From positions 1 through 64,000 of the forward strand of contig JAJVIM010000020.1 in NCBI GenBank assembly GCA_022071955.1: a DNA stretch of 64,000 bases, in the 5' to 3' direction. The notes under the pieces are model-generated. The model had not been told where the DNA came from and ran no database searches. It saw only the letters and a program-made list of their open reading frames with translations. Both the position numbers and the translations under genes were made by a program. Below are positions 55,772 to 64,000 of this stretch, piece after piece. Every line of letters begins with the position of its first letter. Positions within the stretch are counted from its first letter, which is position 1. Source of the stretch: Anaerolineae bacterium (lineage in GTDB: Bacteria > Chloroflexota > Anaerolineae > 4572-78 > J111).

Positions 55772-56819
55772 GAGCTTCCTCGGTCAGGTTGAGTTCGGCC
55801 AGTAACTTTTGCCAGCGGGGCGGCTCTTCTTCAAAAATGTAGGTGATGGGCAGCACCAGCACGCCGCTGCCGCCAATTTGGCGCAATTGCTGAATGGTGG
55901 GATGCAGCGCTTTTTTGGTGACAACAATGTTGATGGCAAACCAGTTGGTTTCGGTGGGCTGGCGCAGATAAACCGGGCTGATGGTTGGCCCCTGCAAGCC
56001 GCCCAGGTTGGGCTGACTGAACACTTTTTGGGCTACCTCTTCCGCCGAGTTGCCGCGCATGTTGGCCACAACCATGTGGCGGTCGGTGGCGCGCAGGTGG
56101 GCCTCAAATCGCTCCAGTAATTCACGGGCAGCTTCCAGCACTTCCGGGCGCTGGGTGAGCGCTATCCGGTTGCCAATGAACATAGCCTGGCTCTGAAAAA
56201 GGATGCCATCCTTTAACTCTTTGAGCCGGTTTTCGCGCAGGGTCACGCCGCTGCTGACCAGATCGATAATAAAGTCGGCGGTGCCCATTTGCGGCGCGGC
56301 TTCGAGCGCGCCATCGGCGTGCAGCAGCCGGTAGGGGGTAACGTTGTGGGTGTCTAAAAAAGCGGCGGCCAAACGCTGGTATTTGCTCACCACCCGCAGC
56401 GGTCGCTGGCTGTGGTGTTCGCTGGCAGTGCGGGCCAGGTCGGCCACGGTGTCAACTTCGGTCCATTCCTCCGGCACGGCCACCGACAGCCGGCAGTGGC
56501 TGTAATCGAGCGCGTCGTGGATGACTGTCACGGTATCGGTAGGGCCGCGATACTCGGCAATTTTGTCAAAGCCGACAATGCCCAGATCGGCGTCGCCGTC
56601 GCGAACTTTGCGCACCACATCGGCGGTGCGCTGAAACCAGACTTCCAGCGTGGGCAGCTCGGAAATTTTGGCGATGTACTGGCGCGGGTTAAATTTTTTA
56701 ACGGTCAGCCCGCAATCGCGCAGCAGGTCCAGGGTTTCTTCTTCCATGCGGCCTTTGCTGGGTAGGGCCAGCCGAATGGCGGATCTTTGATGATTGGTAA
56801 TTTCTGAAAATTGGGCCAT
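55761..56819 (-). CDS. hisG: ATP phosphoribosyltransferase, long form
   Basis: First and controlling step of histidine synthesis: couples ATP and PRPP. The 352-residue protein has IRLALPSKGRMEEETLDLL, DLGIVGFDKIAEY, and the PRPP-binding region GTADFIIDLVSSGVTLREN (about 180). It is well over the ~210 residues of the short form and carries an extra C-terminal ACT-like regulatory region (about 265-340), so feedback inhibition by histidine is likely. It does not need HisZ, and none is present. It is first in the operon, behind a good promoter; the ribosome-binding site is AAAGGA. Confidence 0.95.
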   Translation of the reverse strand: MAQFSEITNHQRSAIRLALPSKGRMEEETLDLLRDCGLTVKKFNPRQYIAKISELPTLEVWFQRTADVVRKVRDGDADLGIVGFDKIAEYRGPTDTVTVIHDALDYSHCRLSVAVPEEWTEVDTVADLARTASEHHSQRPLRVVSKYQRLAAAFLDTHNVTPYRLLHADGALEAAPQMGTADFIIDLVSSGVTLRENRLKELKDGILFQSQAMFIGNRIALTQRPEVLEAARELLERFEAHLRATDRHMVVANMRGNSAEEVAQKVFSQPNLGGLQGPTISPVYLRQPTETNWFAINIVVTKKALHPTIQQLRQIGGSGVLVLPITYIFEEEPPRWQKLLAELNLTEEARAR

Positions 56820-56841
56820 GATATCCTTTCAAACACGCCAG

Positions 56842-56870
56842 ATTTTACATCTATCTACTATTACAGACAA
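56842..56870 (-). promoter_or_regulatory. hisG: Sigma-70-type promoter of the his operon
   Basis: On the minus strand TTGTCT (56865-56870), a 17-bp spacer and TAAAAT (56842-56847). The start would be near 56835, a leader of only about 15 nt, so no attenuator or T-box can be present ahead of hisG. Control is likely at the HisG enzyme or by an upstream operator. Confidence 0.65.
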
Positions 56871-57099
56871 TTTTCTCTTGGTGTGTTTGATACAATTTGT
56901 GGTGGGGGCGGCTGCAAGTATCGATGCCGAAGGCGGGTAATTGGGTTGCAAAATGCCCGGCAGCGGTCGCTGGCGAGCGCGAGGAGCTTCGCTAACATTT
57001 CCATGCCGATAGCTTGAGGAGCTGTTTTTAAAAGTCTGGGATAAAGATGGCCGGATTTGTGGTTAAACGTGCCGGTCAATTATCAAGTTTCGCATCCGC

Positions 57100-57771
57100 T
57101 CACTCGGATAGGATGACCGTGATTTTGGTGCCGCTGCCGGTTGTATCGCGGGCCACCGCCAGCGTGCCGCCCACGGCCTGAGTCCGCATCTGCAGATTGG
57201 TTAACCCCGCGCCGCCGGTATCAAGCACTCTGGCCTCCACCTCGGCGGGGTTAAAGCCTTTGCCATCATCGGCAATGGTCAAATAAAGGATGCCCTGTTC
57301 TACTGTAATGCTCAACCGCACATTGTTAGCGGCGGCGTGCTTTCTCACGTTCAGCAACCCCTCTTGCACAATCCGCATTAATCCCAGCATTTGCCCCGCC
57401 GAAAGTTTGAACTCGCCGGGGTTAGCCTTGTAGTGGTACGATACCGCCGGCCCGCCGCGTTGGTGATGCAGTTCGATGGCGTGCTGAATAAAGTCATCCA
57501 GCGTGGGGTCATCGCTATCGAGCGCAGGCGGGCGCAAATCCTGAATCAACTCGCGCACCTGCGCCGATACTTTCTGAACGCGATCTTCCAGGTTGCTCAA
57601 CTCCGTGGTCAGCATGTCGAGCTGGTTGCGTTCCAGCAGTTTACGGCAAATACTGGCTTGCAGCCCCAGTTGCAGGCTTGTTTGGGCCACCCCGTCGTGC
57701 AGTTCTTTGGCTGTGTAGCGGCGTTCATTTTCCAGAGCATCCAGCAGCAATTGGTCAGACTTTTTGTTCAT
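57100..57771 (-). CDS. NarL-type sensor histidine kinase, cytoplasmic and orphan
   Basis: A 223-residue kinase core without membrane or sensor domain: a HisKA_3 dimerisation domain with the phospho-His in KELHDGVAQTS (about residue 25), the N box QEGLLNVRKHA, the G1 box DDGKGF and the G2-like GGAGLTNLQMR. It resembles DegS/NarX-type kinases, which pair with LuxR-type regulators, but none is in the window. The start at 57771 was chosen as AGGGAG lies 9 nt upstream; ATG 57780 abuts that site. It follows a PPC lipoprotein gene after 14 nt, so the lipoprotein may belong to its signal pathway. Confidence 0.85.
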   Translation of the reverse strand: MNKKSDQLLLDALENERRYTAKELHDGVAQTSLQLGLQASICRKLLERNQLDMLTTELSNLEDRVQKVSAQVRELIQDLRPPALDSDDPTLDDFIQHAIELHHQRGGPAVSYHYKANPGEFKLSAGQMLGLMRIVQEGLLNVRKHAAANNVRLSITVEQGILYLTIADDGKGFNPAEVEARVLDTGGAGLTNLQMRTQAVGGTLAVARDTTGSGTKITVILSE

Positions 57772-57785
57772 TGGCGGCATCTCCC

Positions 57786-59576
57786 TTATTTGTTGGCGTT
57801 GGGTGCAGACGGGTTGAGCGGAATTTCTTCATCAGAAATTTCCAGCGAAATGGTGTAGCTTCCTTCTTCTTCCGGCGCGTAGGCCCGGGCCACCACCCGG
57901 TACTGGCCATCTTTGGGCACAATAAAATTGGCCACAGCGGCCTGTTTGGCAAAAAAGTCATCGTTTACGTACAGCAGTTCACCCCGGTCATCGTACAACG
58001 ACAGGTACGTGTCCAGCGTGTCGGACTCCATTTTGATGGTCACAAAATCATCTTCTTTGGCGGAAAAGGTCCAGGTATCCTGCTGGCCGGCTTTCAGTTC
58101 GATGGTTTCGCGCTGGCCGGATTCCAGTCGACCGGCCGTGGCCACATTTTCGGCCACGGTGAGCAGAATTTCGTAAACGCCGCTCTGGTTGCTCTCCGGC
58201 CGGGCCGATTTGACCACCGCCCGGTATTCACCGTCGGCGGGGATGGCAAAGTTGAGCAGGGCCGCATTCAGTCCGCCGCCGCTGTCGTCATCGCCAATGA
58301 GCAGTTCATCGTTAGCATTGTACAGTTCCAAATAGGTATCCAATTGGTCAGATTGAACCCGCAGGGTTACAAACGTACCGGCGCTGGCGCTGAAGGTGTA
58401 GCTGTCGGACTGGTCCGGGGCCAGCGAAGCCTGTACCGGTTTGTCGGGCGTGAGCGGCCCGCCGCCCGGCGCAACTTTAACCGGTTTCACGGTCAGTTCG
58501 TACGCGCCGCCGGTGTCGCCGGTGGCGGAGCGGACGACCACGGTGTAGGTGTCGTTGGTGGGCAGGGCCACGCTGCTGATGAGCGCATTGGTGCCGTCCG
58601 GCCCGTCGTCGTTTTCAGCCAGAATAGCATCCTGCGAGCTGCGCAGCTCAAGAAACGTGTCAAATTCGGGCGAAACCAGGCTGATGTTCACAATTTCGCC
58701 GGTTTTGCCGGTAAATGTCCAGCGGTGTTCGCGCCCCGGTTTGAGCGCGCCCAACTGCCCTTTGCCCACGGCCAGCGGCCCGCCGCCGGAGGATTGTTCG
58801 CTGGCAGAGAGGGTCAGGGTGACGAGGCCGCTGCCGGCGATGGTGGCGGCGCGCACGGTGTACATACCGCTGGTGGGCAGGGCAAAATCGATGATCTCCG
58901 GGTTGAGGTTGCCGCCGCTGTCGTCGTCGCTGATGAGCAGATCGCCGTTTGGCCCGTACAGCGACAGCACCGAGTCAACGCCGCCGGCTCCCTCAATGCC
59001 GATGTTTAAATATGTGCCCTGCTGGCCCTGATAGCGCCATTTGTACCCCTGGTCAGACAGCATCACACTGCGCGATTCGCCGCTGTTGAGCGGGCCACCG
59101 CCCACAGTGGGATGCCCGCCGGTCAGCGCCAGGGCGTAGCTACCCCTATCGTTATCGTAGCCGCGCACTTTAATGGTGTACGGCCCGGCTTTGGGGAGCT
59201 GAACATCAAACAGCGCGGCCGTGAGGCTGCTGCTGCTGTCGTCGTTGCTGGTAACCAATTCACCGTCGGGATTGTACAACTCCAGGTAACTGTCGAACTG
59301 GCCGTTGAGCACCACGTTCACCCGGTCGCCGGCCTGGGCGTTAAACACCCACTCGTCCACCGCGTCCGGCTCATCGATGACGCCCTCTTTGATTTCATTG
59401 TAAGCGATTACCGGCGCATCCACCGGCGGCTGCCCGGTGAGCGGCCTGGCCTCTTCGGTGGGGGCGGCAGGCGGCAGCGTTTGAATTGGGTTGGGCAGCG
59501 GCAGGGGCGTGGCGTTGTTGCAACCTGCCAGCAGCACAATTAGTATCGGCACAAATAAAAATTTCATCAATACCAT
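57786..59576 (-). CDS. Lipoprotein with five PPC-type beta domains
   Basis: About 596 residues with a lipoprotein signal (KFLFVPILIVLLAGC) and five tandem pre-peptidase C-terminal (PPC) beta-sandwich modules of about 105 residues. Each carries YLELYNPDGELVTSNDD-like acidic turns that may bind calcium and a YTIKVRG-like closing strand. No peptidase domain is attached, which is unusual, since PPC modules normally follow secreted proteases. A role in surface binding is possible. The frame opens with TTG 59588; ATG 59576 (or 59567) is preferred, as either gives a normal signal peptide. It is co-transcribed with the sensor kinase. Confidence 0.8.
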   Translation of the reverse strand: MVLMKFLFVPILIVLLAGCNNATPLPLPNPIQTLPPAAPTEEARPLTGQPPVDAPVIAYNEIKEGVIDEPDAVDEWVFNAQAGDRVNVVLNGQFDSYLELYNPDGELVTSNDDSSSSLTAALFDVQLPKAGPYTIKVRGYDNDRGSYALALTGGHPTVGGGPLNSGESRSVMLSDQGYKWRYQGQQGTYLNIGIEGAGGVDSVLSLYGPNGDLLISDDDSGGNLNPEIIDFALPTSGMYTVRAATIAGSGLVTLTLSASEQSSGGGPLAVGKGQLGALKPGREHRWTFTGKTGEIVNISLVSPEFDTFLELRSSQDAILAENDDGPDGTNALISSVALPTNDTYTVVVRSATGDTGGAYELTVKPVKVAPGGGPLTPDKPVQASLAPDQSDSYTFSASAGTFVTLRVQSDQLDTYLELYNANDELLIGDDDSGGGLNAALLNFAIPADGEYRAVVKSARPESNQSGVYEILLTVAENVATAGRLESGQRETIELKAGQQDTWTFSAKEDDFVTIKMESDTLDTYLSLYDDRGELLYVNDDFFAKQAAVANFIVPKDGQYRVVARAYAPEEEGSYTISLEISDEEIPLNPSAPNANK

Positions 59577-59606
59577 CAACTTTGTCAAGGAATTTAACCA
59601 CGGGTT

Positions 59607-59615
59607 ATTGTATCA
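59607..59615 (-). promoter_or_regulatory. Possible extended -10 promoter
   Basis: TGATACAAT on the minus strand fits an extended -10, with TAGCAA as a weak -35 at 17 bp. It would drive the PPC lipoprotein and kinase genes. Confidence 0.4.
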
Positions 59616-59800
59616 CGAATGTGGCCCTGTTGCTACTGGGTTAATGCTGTCGGAAAGGACTGCCGCCAAGCTGTGTAGGAAGAAAGGGGTATTTTCAAAT
59701 GGTGGCCGGAGTAGTATAGTCTGATTCAGATGGAAAGGCCCCTTTTAATGGGGGTTAAAGTCAATATTTTTAGCTATATTAGACCTCAGGAGGGTAACCG

Positions 59801-60205
59801 ATGGCGCTCAATGTTACAGAATTAAATGGTGTTTCTCCGGAGCTGGCCGATGCGCTCAGAGCCGCCGGCCTGACCAACTCGGACAAGCTGTTGGCGGCGG
59901 TGGCCCAGCCCAAAGACCGGGCCGAACTGGCCGCCAAGCTGGGAGTTGAGGCCAGAGCATTGTTGGAATTGGGCAACCGGGCTGATCTGGTGCGAATTCG
60001 CGGCATTGGCCCGGTCTATTCTGATTTGCTGGAGTTTGCCGGGGTTGATACCGTAGCCGAGTTAGGCACACGCAACCCTGAAAATTTGTACAACAAAATT
60101 TTGGAAGCGGCACAAGACCACCACGTAAAACGGACGCCCACCCAACAGGAGGTCAACGACTGGGTTGGACAGGCCAAAAACCTTGAACGCGGTATCTACT
60201 ATTAA
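59801..60205 (+). CDS. DUF4332 helix-hairpin-helix protein
   Basis: 134 residues with two helix-hairpin-helix-like units (VSPELADALRAAGL and IRGIGPVYSDLLEFAGVDTVAEL), the DUF4332 pattern. HhH units often bind nucleic acid or mediate protein contacts, but no member is well characterised to my knowledge. The start follows CAGGAGGG. It is a single small gene with a clear terminator, probably cytoplasmic. Confidence 0.85.
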   Translation: MALNVTELNGVSPELADALRAAGLTNSDKLLAAVAQPKDRAELAAKLGVEARALLELGNRADLVRIRGIGPVYSDLLEFAGVDTVAELGTRNPENLYNKILEAAQDHHVKRTPTQQEVNDWVGQAKNLERGIYY

Positions 60206-60257
60206 TTTATACCGATAGAAACCGGCGTTGATTCGCGCCAATAGTGCCACAATAGAG

Positions 60258-60291
60258 AAGCTTGCCCGGCCAATTGCCGGGCAAGCTTTTT
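60258..60291. terminator. Bidirectional terminator
   Basis: Perfect 13-bp stem AAGCTTGCCCGGC (60258) / GCCGGGCAAGCTT (60276) with loop CAATT, then a T-rich run. It lies between the convergent DUF4332 and multiheme cytochrome genes. Confidence 0.85.
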
Positions 60292-60310
60292 ATTTTGGGC
60301 AACGGTTTAT

Positions 60311-62959
60311 TTATTGGCCTTCAGTATCAGCTTGAGGTTCATCCGGCGTGCCGGTTGGGGCCGGTTCCGTGGGCGTGGGTGTCGCTGTATCTGTTGCTGT
60401 GGCAGTGGGCGTTGGCGACGGTGTGGCGCTGGGCGTGGGTGTGCCGGTGGCTGTTTCAGTGGGCGAGGGCACAGCCGTTGACGTTTCTGTCGCTGTGGCA
60501 GTGGGCGAGGGCGTATCGGTGGGCATGGGGGTGGCTGTCGGTGTATTTTGTGGCGTTTGCCCGCTGCCCGAAGCCGGAGCCGGTGTGTTATTTCCCTGCG
60601 GCGTGCCTTTGGGTGTGGACTGGCCTTTGGGCGTGGCGGTAGCGGTAGCCGTTGCGGTCGGCGTATTTTCCGGGGGCTGGTTAGGCATCGGCGTGTTGGT
60701 AAGGGTAGGCGTTGGCGACGGCGTTTCCGTGGGGATAACCCACGTATCCGTGGTGTGGCATTTTGAGCATTGCCCGCGTGAATGGCCCGCCGGTCGCTCT
60801 GAGCCGTGGCAGGCTTTGCAATTGGTGTAGGTAGTGTGGTCAAAGTAAATTTCGCTCCAACTGCTGGTCACGTGGCAATCCGAGCATTGGCCGGGCCAGT
60901 GGCCGGTTGCGGCGGTGTGGCAGGCCTGGCAGTCGTCCTGGTTGGTGTGGTCAAACGTAATGTCGGCCCAATTGCCGGTGGAGTGACAGTTGGAACACTG
61001 GCCATCCCAGTGCGCTGGCGGTGCGGTGTGGCACAACTGGCAATCGGTGAAGGTGGTGTGATTCACGTTGATGTCTGTCCAGCTTACCGTGTTGTGGCAG
61101 TTTGAACATTGACTCACGTAGTGGTTGTCCGGCGCATCGGGGGAGTGGCACTGCATGCAATCGGACAGGCCGCTGTGAATGGGTGTGGCCCCCAGCCAGC
61201 TTCGGGTTGAATGGCAGTTGGAGCATTGGCCGGTAAAGTGGTTGGCCGGGGCATCGTTTTTGTGGCAATTGGTGCAGGTGTTCAAATTGTTGTGGGTAAA
61301 ATCCCACGAAACCGTGGTGTGGCACGCCGAACATTGCTGCTCGTAGTGATCGGGCTGGCTGTGGCAACTGGCGCAATCCAGATAGCCAATGTGGTTAAAA
61401 GACGATGGCGTCCAGGCGTTGGGGTGATGGCAAACCGCGCAGTCGCCGGCAAAGTGATTGGCCGGTGCGTCGTCGGTGTGGCAGTCGGCGCAGTAGTAGT
61501 AGCCCACGTGGTTAAACCAGATATCGGACCACGAGCTGGTGGTGTGGCACAGCAAACAACCGCCGGAGTAGTGATCAGCCGGCACGGTGTGGCAGGCCTG
61601 GCAATCGGTTAGCCCGCTGTGGTTGAACGTGGTCGGCAGCCAGGCCGTCGAGTTGTGGCAGTTGGAGCACTGGCCGGCGTAGTGGGCCGGTGGCGCGTCG
61701 GACAGGTGGCACAACTGGCAGTCGGGGTGATTTTGGTGGTCAAAAACGGCGTCGTTCCACGCGCCGGTGGTACGGTGGCATTGGGCGCAGGCCAGGTTTG
61801 AAACCGCGCCGTTTTGCGCCGGCTGCCGGCGTTCTTCAATGGGCGGTAGCTGGCTGGAAACCCACACGTCGCTGCCGGTAGCGGCCAGATGCGAAGCCGG
61901 GGTATCGGCCAGGTGGCAGGCTTCACAATTTTGGGCGACGCTGTGGTTGTAGTCGATTTCCATCCAATTCTGCGAATTGTGACAGGTGGAGCACTGCCCC
62001 GGATAATGCTCGCCCAGAGCGTAATTGGCCGGGCGATGGCACGAGCGGCAATCGGTTTGGTGCCGGTGATCGAGCACGGTGTCTTGCCAACTGGTTTTGC
62101 TCATGTGGCACTGGCTGCAATCCTGGTTGGCGGTGGCCGGCGCAGGCCGGCGGGCGATCTGCACGGCAGCCGGCGGTTGCGCTGCCGGGACGTGGTTGGG
62201 CGGGCTGTCGGCGTGGTGGCACGAGGCGCATTCGGTGACGCGCGGGTGGCGGTACGAGGCCACCGCCCAATCATCGGCGGTGTGGCAATCGGTGCAGTAG
62301 CCGGGAAAATGGGCAAAGCCGGGCGAATTTGTGGGCGGGGTGTGGCAACTGCTGCAATCTGTGCTCAGATTGGTGTAAGCGCCGTTGCTGTGGCAGGCGG
62401 CGCAAGCCAGTTGGGCATGCTGGTTGCCAAACAAAAACAGCGTGTGCGGTACTGCCGGCTCTAAAAACGGAACCACAATGGCGTTGTACAGGCTGGCTTC
62501 GGCCGGCGGCGGGGCAATCGGCGGGCGGGGTAGTTGGGCCTGTAACGCGGCAATCCGGGTGCGGAGGGCGGCCAGCGACTCCGCGGAAACATCTGCCGGC
62601 AGCGCGCCCAGCACAACATCGGCTTGCAGCAGTAAACTTTCCAGCCGGGCCGATGGCCGGCCATTGGCGTGCGCTGAAAGCTGCTCCAGCGCCGTGGCCA
62701 GCGCGTTTGCGGCCGTTTGCCGCTGCGCTCCGGCCCGGGCCAAATCTCGCAGGCGGCGCTCGGCGGTGGTGATGGCCGCCTCAAACCGCTCTTCCGGGCT
62801 GCCGGCCAGGCCGATGCGCCACTGCTCGGCGGTGCTTTGCAGGCCAAATCCCGGCTGGCCCGGCCGGAAGGGCGCGGTTTCGGCCAGATAGGCCAGCCCG
62901 GCAGCCGCGCCGATTCCAACAATTGTCAGGGCGATAAAAAATCTGAGCAGCCATTTCAT
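60311..62959 (-). CDS. 27-heme c-type cytochrome with Thr/Pro-rich tail
   Basis: An 882-residue exported protein. It has an N-terminal membrane anchor or signal (about 5-25), a helical region (about 45-145), then 27 CxxCH heme-binding motifs between residues 186 and 735, about one per 20 residues. The C-terminal 147 residues are Thr/Pro/Ala-rich. Heme motifs come mostly in alternating pairs (DCxxCH, then GQCSNCH), with spacer histidines (FNH, PxxHxxG) that are likely axial ligands, giving bis-His hemes as in cytochrome c3/c7-type chains. The tail looks like a surface spacer. It lies 14 nt after a second multiheme gene, in one operon. Probable role: long-range electron transfer outside the cytoplasm; partners lie beyond the window. 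Confidence 0.9.
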   Translation of the reverse strand: MKWLLRFFIALTIVGIGAAAGLAYLAETAPFRPGQPGFGLQSTAEQWRIGLAGSPEERFEAAITTAERRLRDLARAGAQRQTAANALATALEQLSAHANGRPSARLESLLLQADVVLGALPADVSAESLAALRTRIAALQAQLPRPPIAPPPAEASLYNAIVVPFLEPAVPHTLFLFGNQHAQLACAACHSNGAYTNLSTDCSSCHTPPTNSPGFAHFPGYCTDCHTADDWAVASYRHPRVTECASCHHADSPPNHVPAAQPPAAVQIARRPAPATANQDCSQCHMSKTSWQDTVLDHRHQTDCRSCHRPANYALGEHYPGQCSTCHNSQNWMEIDYNHSVAQNCEACHLADTPASHLAATGSDVWVSSQLPPIEERRQPAQNGAVSNLACAQCHRTTGAWNDAVFDHQNHPDCQLCHLSDAPPAHYAGQCSNCHNSTAWLPTTFNHSGLTDCQACHTVPADHYSGGCLLCHTTSSWSDIWFNHVGYYYCADCHTDDAPANHFAGDCAVCHHPNAWTPSSFNHIGYLDCASCHSQPDHYEQQCSACHTTVSWDFTHNNLNTCTNCHKNDAPANHFTGQCSNCHSTRSWLGATPIHSGLSDCMQCHSPDAPDNHYVSQCSNCHNTVSWTDINVNHTTFTDCQLCHTAPPAHWDGQCSNCHSTGNWADITFDHTNQDDCQACHTAATGHWPGQCSDCHVTSSWSEIYFDHTTYTNCKACHGSERPAGHSRGQCSKCHTTDTWVIPTETPSPTPTLTNTPMPNQPPENTPTATATATATPKGQSTPKGTPQGNNTPAPASGSGQTPQNTPTATPMPTDTPSPTATATETSTAVPSPTETATGTPTPSATPSPTPTATATDTATPTPTEPAPTGTPDEPQADTEGQ

Positions 62960-62973
62960 AGGCGTTGGCCTTT

Positions 62974-64000
62974 CTACGGTTCAAGGGTTGGCAGCAGCCG
63001 CGCTGTGTATTTGCCCGCATCTGGCGTCGATTCACATTCCTGCCGCAGCCGGTCTGCTTCGCCGGGGCGGCCGGTGGGGTGGCAGGCCGCGCAGTTGCTA
63101 ATTTCGATAATACCTTCGGCCCGGTGCGAGGCCTCAATTTCCGCCGGCTGGTGAATATGGCACTGATCGCAGGAATAAGTGGTGTAGGCTTGCAGGTGAC
63201 AGGTTTGGCAGGCCAATTGTTCCGGCGCGCCGTGCTCCAGCGGAAAAATGTGCCGGGTCAGGTAGGCCGGCGTCCAGGCTTCTGCGGTGTGGCAGCGAGC
63301 GCAATCTGCGCCAAACTGCTCGCGGTGAACGTCTGGTTCCCGATGGCAGGCGGCGCATGCGCCGGGTGTGCCGGCATAAGTCTGGTTGGGGTGGCAATCG
63401 CGGCAGTCTGCTGCGGCGTGAGCGCCTTGCAGGGCAAAAAACTGGTTGTGGTCAAAACCGGCCATCCGGTCCTGGCCATCGTGGCAATCAATGCAGCTTG
63501 CCCCATATGTTTCGATGTGCCGGGCGGTGAACTCGTGGTCTTGGTGAGCGTGGCAGGTGAGGCAGTCGAGTGTATCGCGGGCAATCCGATCCTGGCTGTG
63601 GCAGCTTTCGCAGGTAAGAGGGCGGCCCTGGTAATCAACCTGATGGTTGATCAGGCTAAAGTTGGCCAGCCGGGTGTGGTCAACATTAACAAAGGCAAAG
63701 GTGGTAATATCGGCCTGATGGCCTTTGTGTTCGGTGTGGCAATCCTGGCACTGCTCAACGGGGATGCGGCCGTGCAGGCCATCGCCGGCGGCTCGCTGGC
63801 GGGCCACGTCCATGTGGCAATCCTGGCAGCGGGTATCGGTGACGCAGTGGATGGGGACGTGGCAGTGGGTGCACTGCTGCTGAAATTCGGCGTGGGAGGT
63901 GTAGCCGCCCAGCGGCTCGCCGCGCAGTTGCATGGCCGATAGCGGGCCGGGGGAAAACGCGCCGCTACTGTGCAGATGAAACGCAACGCCAAGGCCAATC
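62974..64000 (-). CDS. Multiheme c-type cytochrome, 5' end outside the window
   Basis: The frame is open to the window edge; the ATG at 63933 is internal, since coding sequence with the same character continues upstream of it (GAFSPGPLSA). The visible ~342 residues have 12 CxxCH motifs (first CTHCH, last CAACH near the C terminus), many followed by HxxH-type spacer histidines (TEHKGH, AHQDHEF). The missing N terminus should hold a signal peptide and perhaps more domains. With the next gene it forms a cytochrome operon of at least 39 hemes. It resembles doubled-CxxCH and c3-type proteins. Confidence 0.88.
   Translation of the reverse strand, partial: IGLGVAFHLHSSGAFSPGPLSAMQLRGEPLGGYTSHAEFQQQCTHCHVPIHCVTDTRCQDCHMDVARQRAAGDGLHGRIPVEQCQDCHTEHKGHQADITTFAFVNVDHTRLANFSLINHQVDYQGRPLTCESCHSQDRIARDTLDCLTCHAHQDHEFTARHIETYGASCIDCHDGQDRMAGFDHNQFFALQGAHAAADCRDCHPNQTYAGTPGACAACHREPDVHREQFGADCARCHTAEAWTPAYLTRHIFPLEHGAPEQLACQTCHLQAYTTYSCDQCHIHQPAEIEASHRAEGIIEISNCAACHPTGRPGEADRLRQECESTPDAGKYTARLLPTLEP

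Noticed and set aside
56861-57079. 72-codon frame between the kinase gene and hisG
   Set aside because: It overlaps the hisG promoter, has no ribosome-binding site, and its Arg/Pro-rich translation looks like a repeat read as protein.
56819-57099. T-box or His-codon attenuator before hisG
   Set aside because: The promoter lies only about 15 nt before the start codon, and no run of His codons or T-box motif is seen.

Overview
The window (64 kb, GC-rich, dense bacterial coding on both strands) looks like a chromosome fragment of a Chloroflexota bacterium, probably Anaerolineae-like. This is an inference from gene content, because no rRNA, tRNA or other taxonomic marker is present. Supporting content: a UPF0182 protein, substrate-binding/VWA lipoproteins, DUF4332 and DUF5671 proteins, GT39-type glycosyltransferases with a C-terminal beta domain, a long two-domain Pta beside AckA, a large His-type operon, and many short palindromic and heptanucleotide intergenic repeats. 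No prophage, insertion sequence with a transposase, or CRISPR array was seen.

Layout. 0.2-2.7 kb: a class III nucleotide cyclase and a small methyltransferase. 2.7-3.3 kb: a decayed, gene-free stretch. 3.2-6.8 kb: a pyrimidine unit (pyrC, pyrB, uraA-type permease) with a strong promoter and terminator-like hairpins before pyrC and before pyrB. 6.9-16.7 kb: avtA, a DUF4380 protein, two extracytoplasmic substrate-binding proteins (one with a VWA domain), ssnA, and two membrane proteins. 16.7-21.6 kb: ackA-pta, divergent from a stand-alone BioD/DRTGG protein, with a CRP/FNR-like palindrome between them. 21.7-25 kb: a secreted fusion of a PQQ-type sugar dehydrogenase with a five-heme cytochrome. 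25.3-33.5 kb: pentapeptide-repeat protein, Mop, GT39, UPF0182, a TPR lipoprotein, FmdB. 33.5-38.3 kb: the conserved prkA-yhbH(DUF444)-spoVR stress operon. 38.7-42.7 kb: a second GT39 protein and purH. 42.9-44.3 kb: two tandem DUF4230 proteins.

44.5-56.8 kb is one large minus-strand histidine region: hisG, hisD, truncated GNAT, hisC, HAD protein, hisB, hisH, hisA, TrpF-like protein, hisF, hisI, pncA, two small membrane proteins, purA, hisE. Most genes overlap or abut, and a good sigma-70-type promoter lies before hisG. All His steps are present except a convincing histidinol-phosphate phosphatase: the HAD protein in the expected place has lost its catalytic Asp pair. The TrpF-like protein lacks the catalytic Cys of its family.

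57.1-59.6 kb: a PPC-repeat lipoprotein followed by an orphan sensor kinase. 59.8-60.2 kb: a DUF4332 protein. 60.3-64 kb: two adjacent multiheme cytochrome genes, with 27 CxxCH motifs in the complete one and 12 in the one cut by the window end. This suggests an extracytoplasmic electron-transfer system that continues outside the window.

The intergenic DNA is unusually structured. At least nine loci carry arrays phased every 7 nt whose sequence differs from locus to locus. Several loci carry perfect 13-18 bp hairpins, often next to C/G-rich elements. Some arrays run into genes and supply their stop codons.
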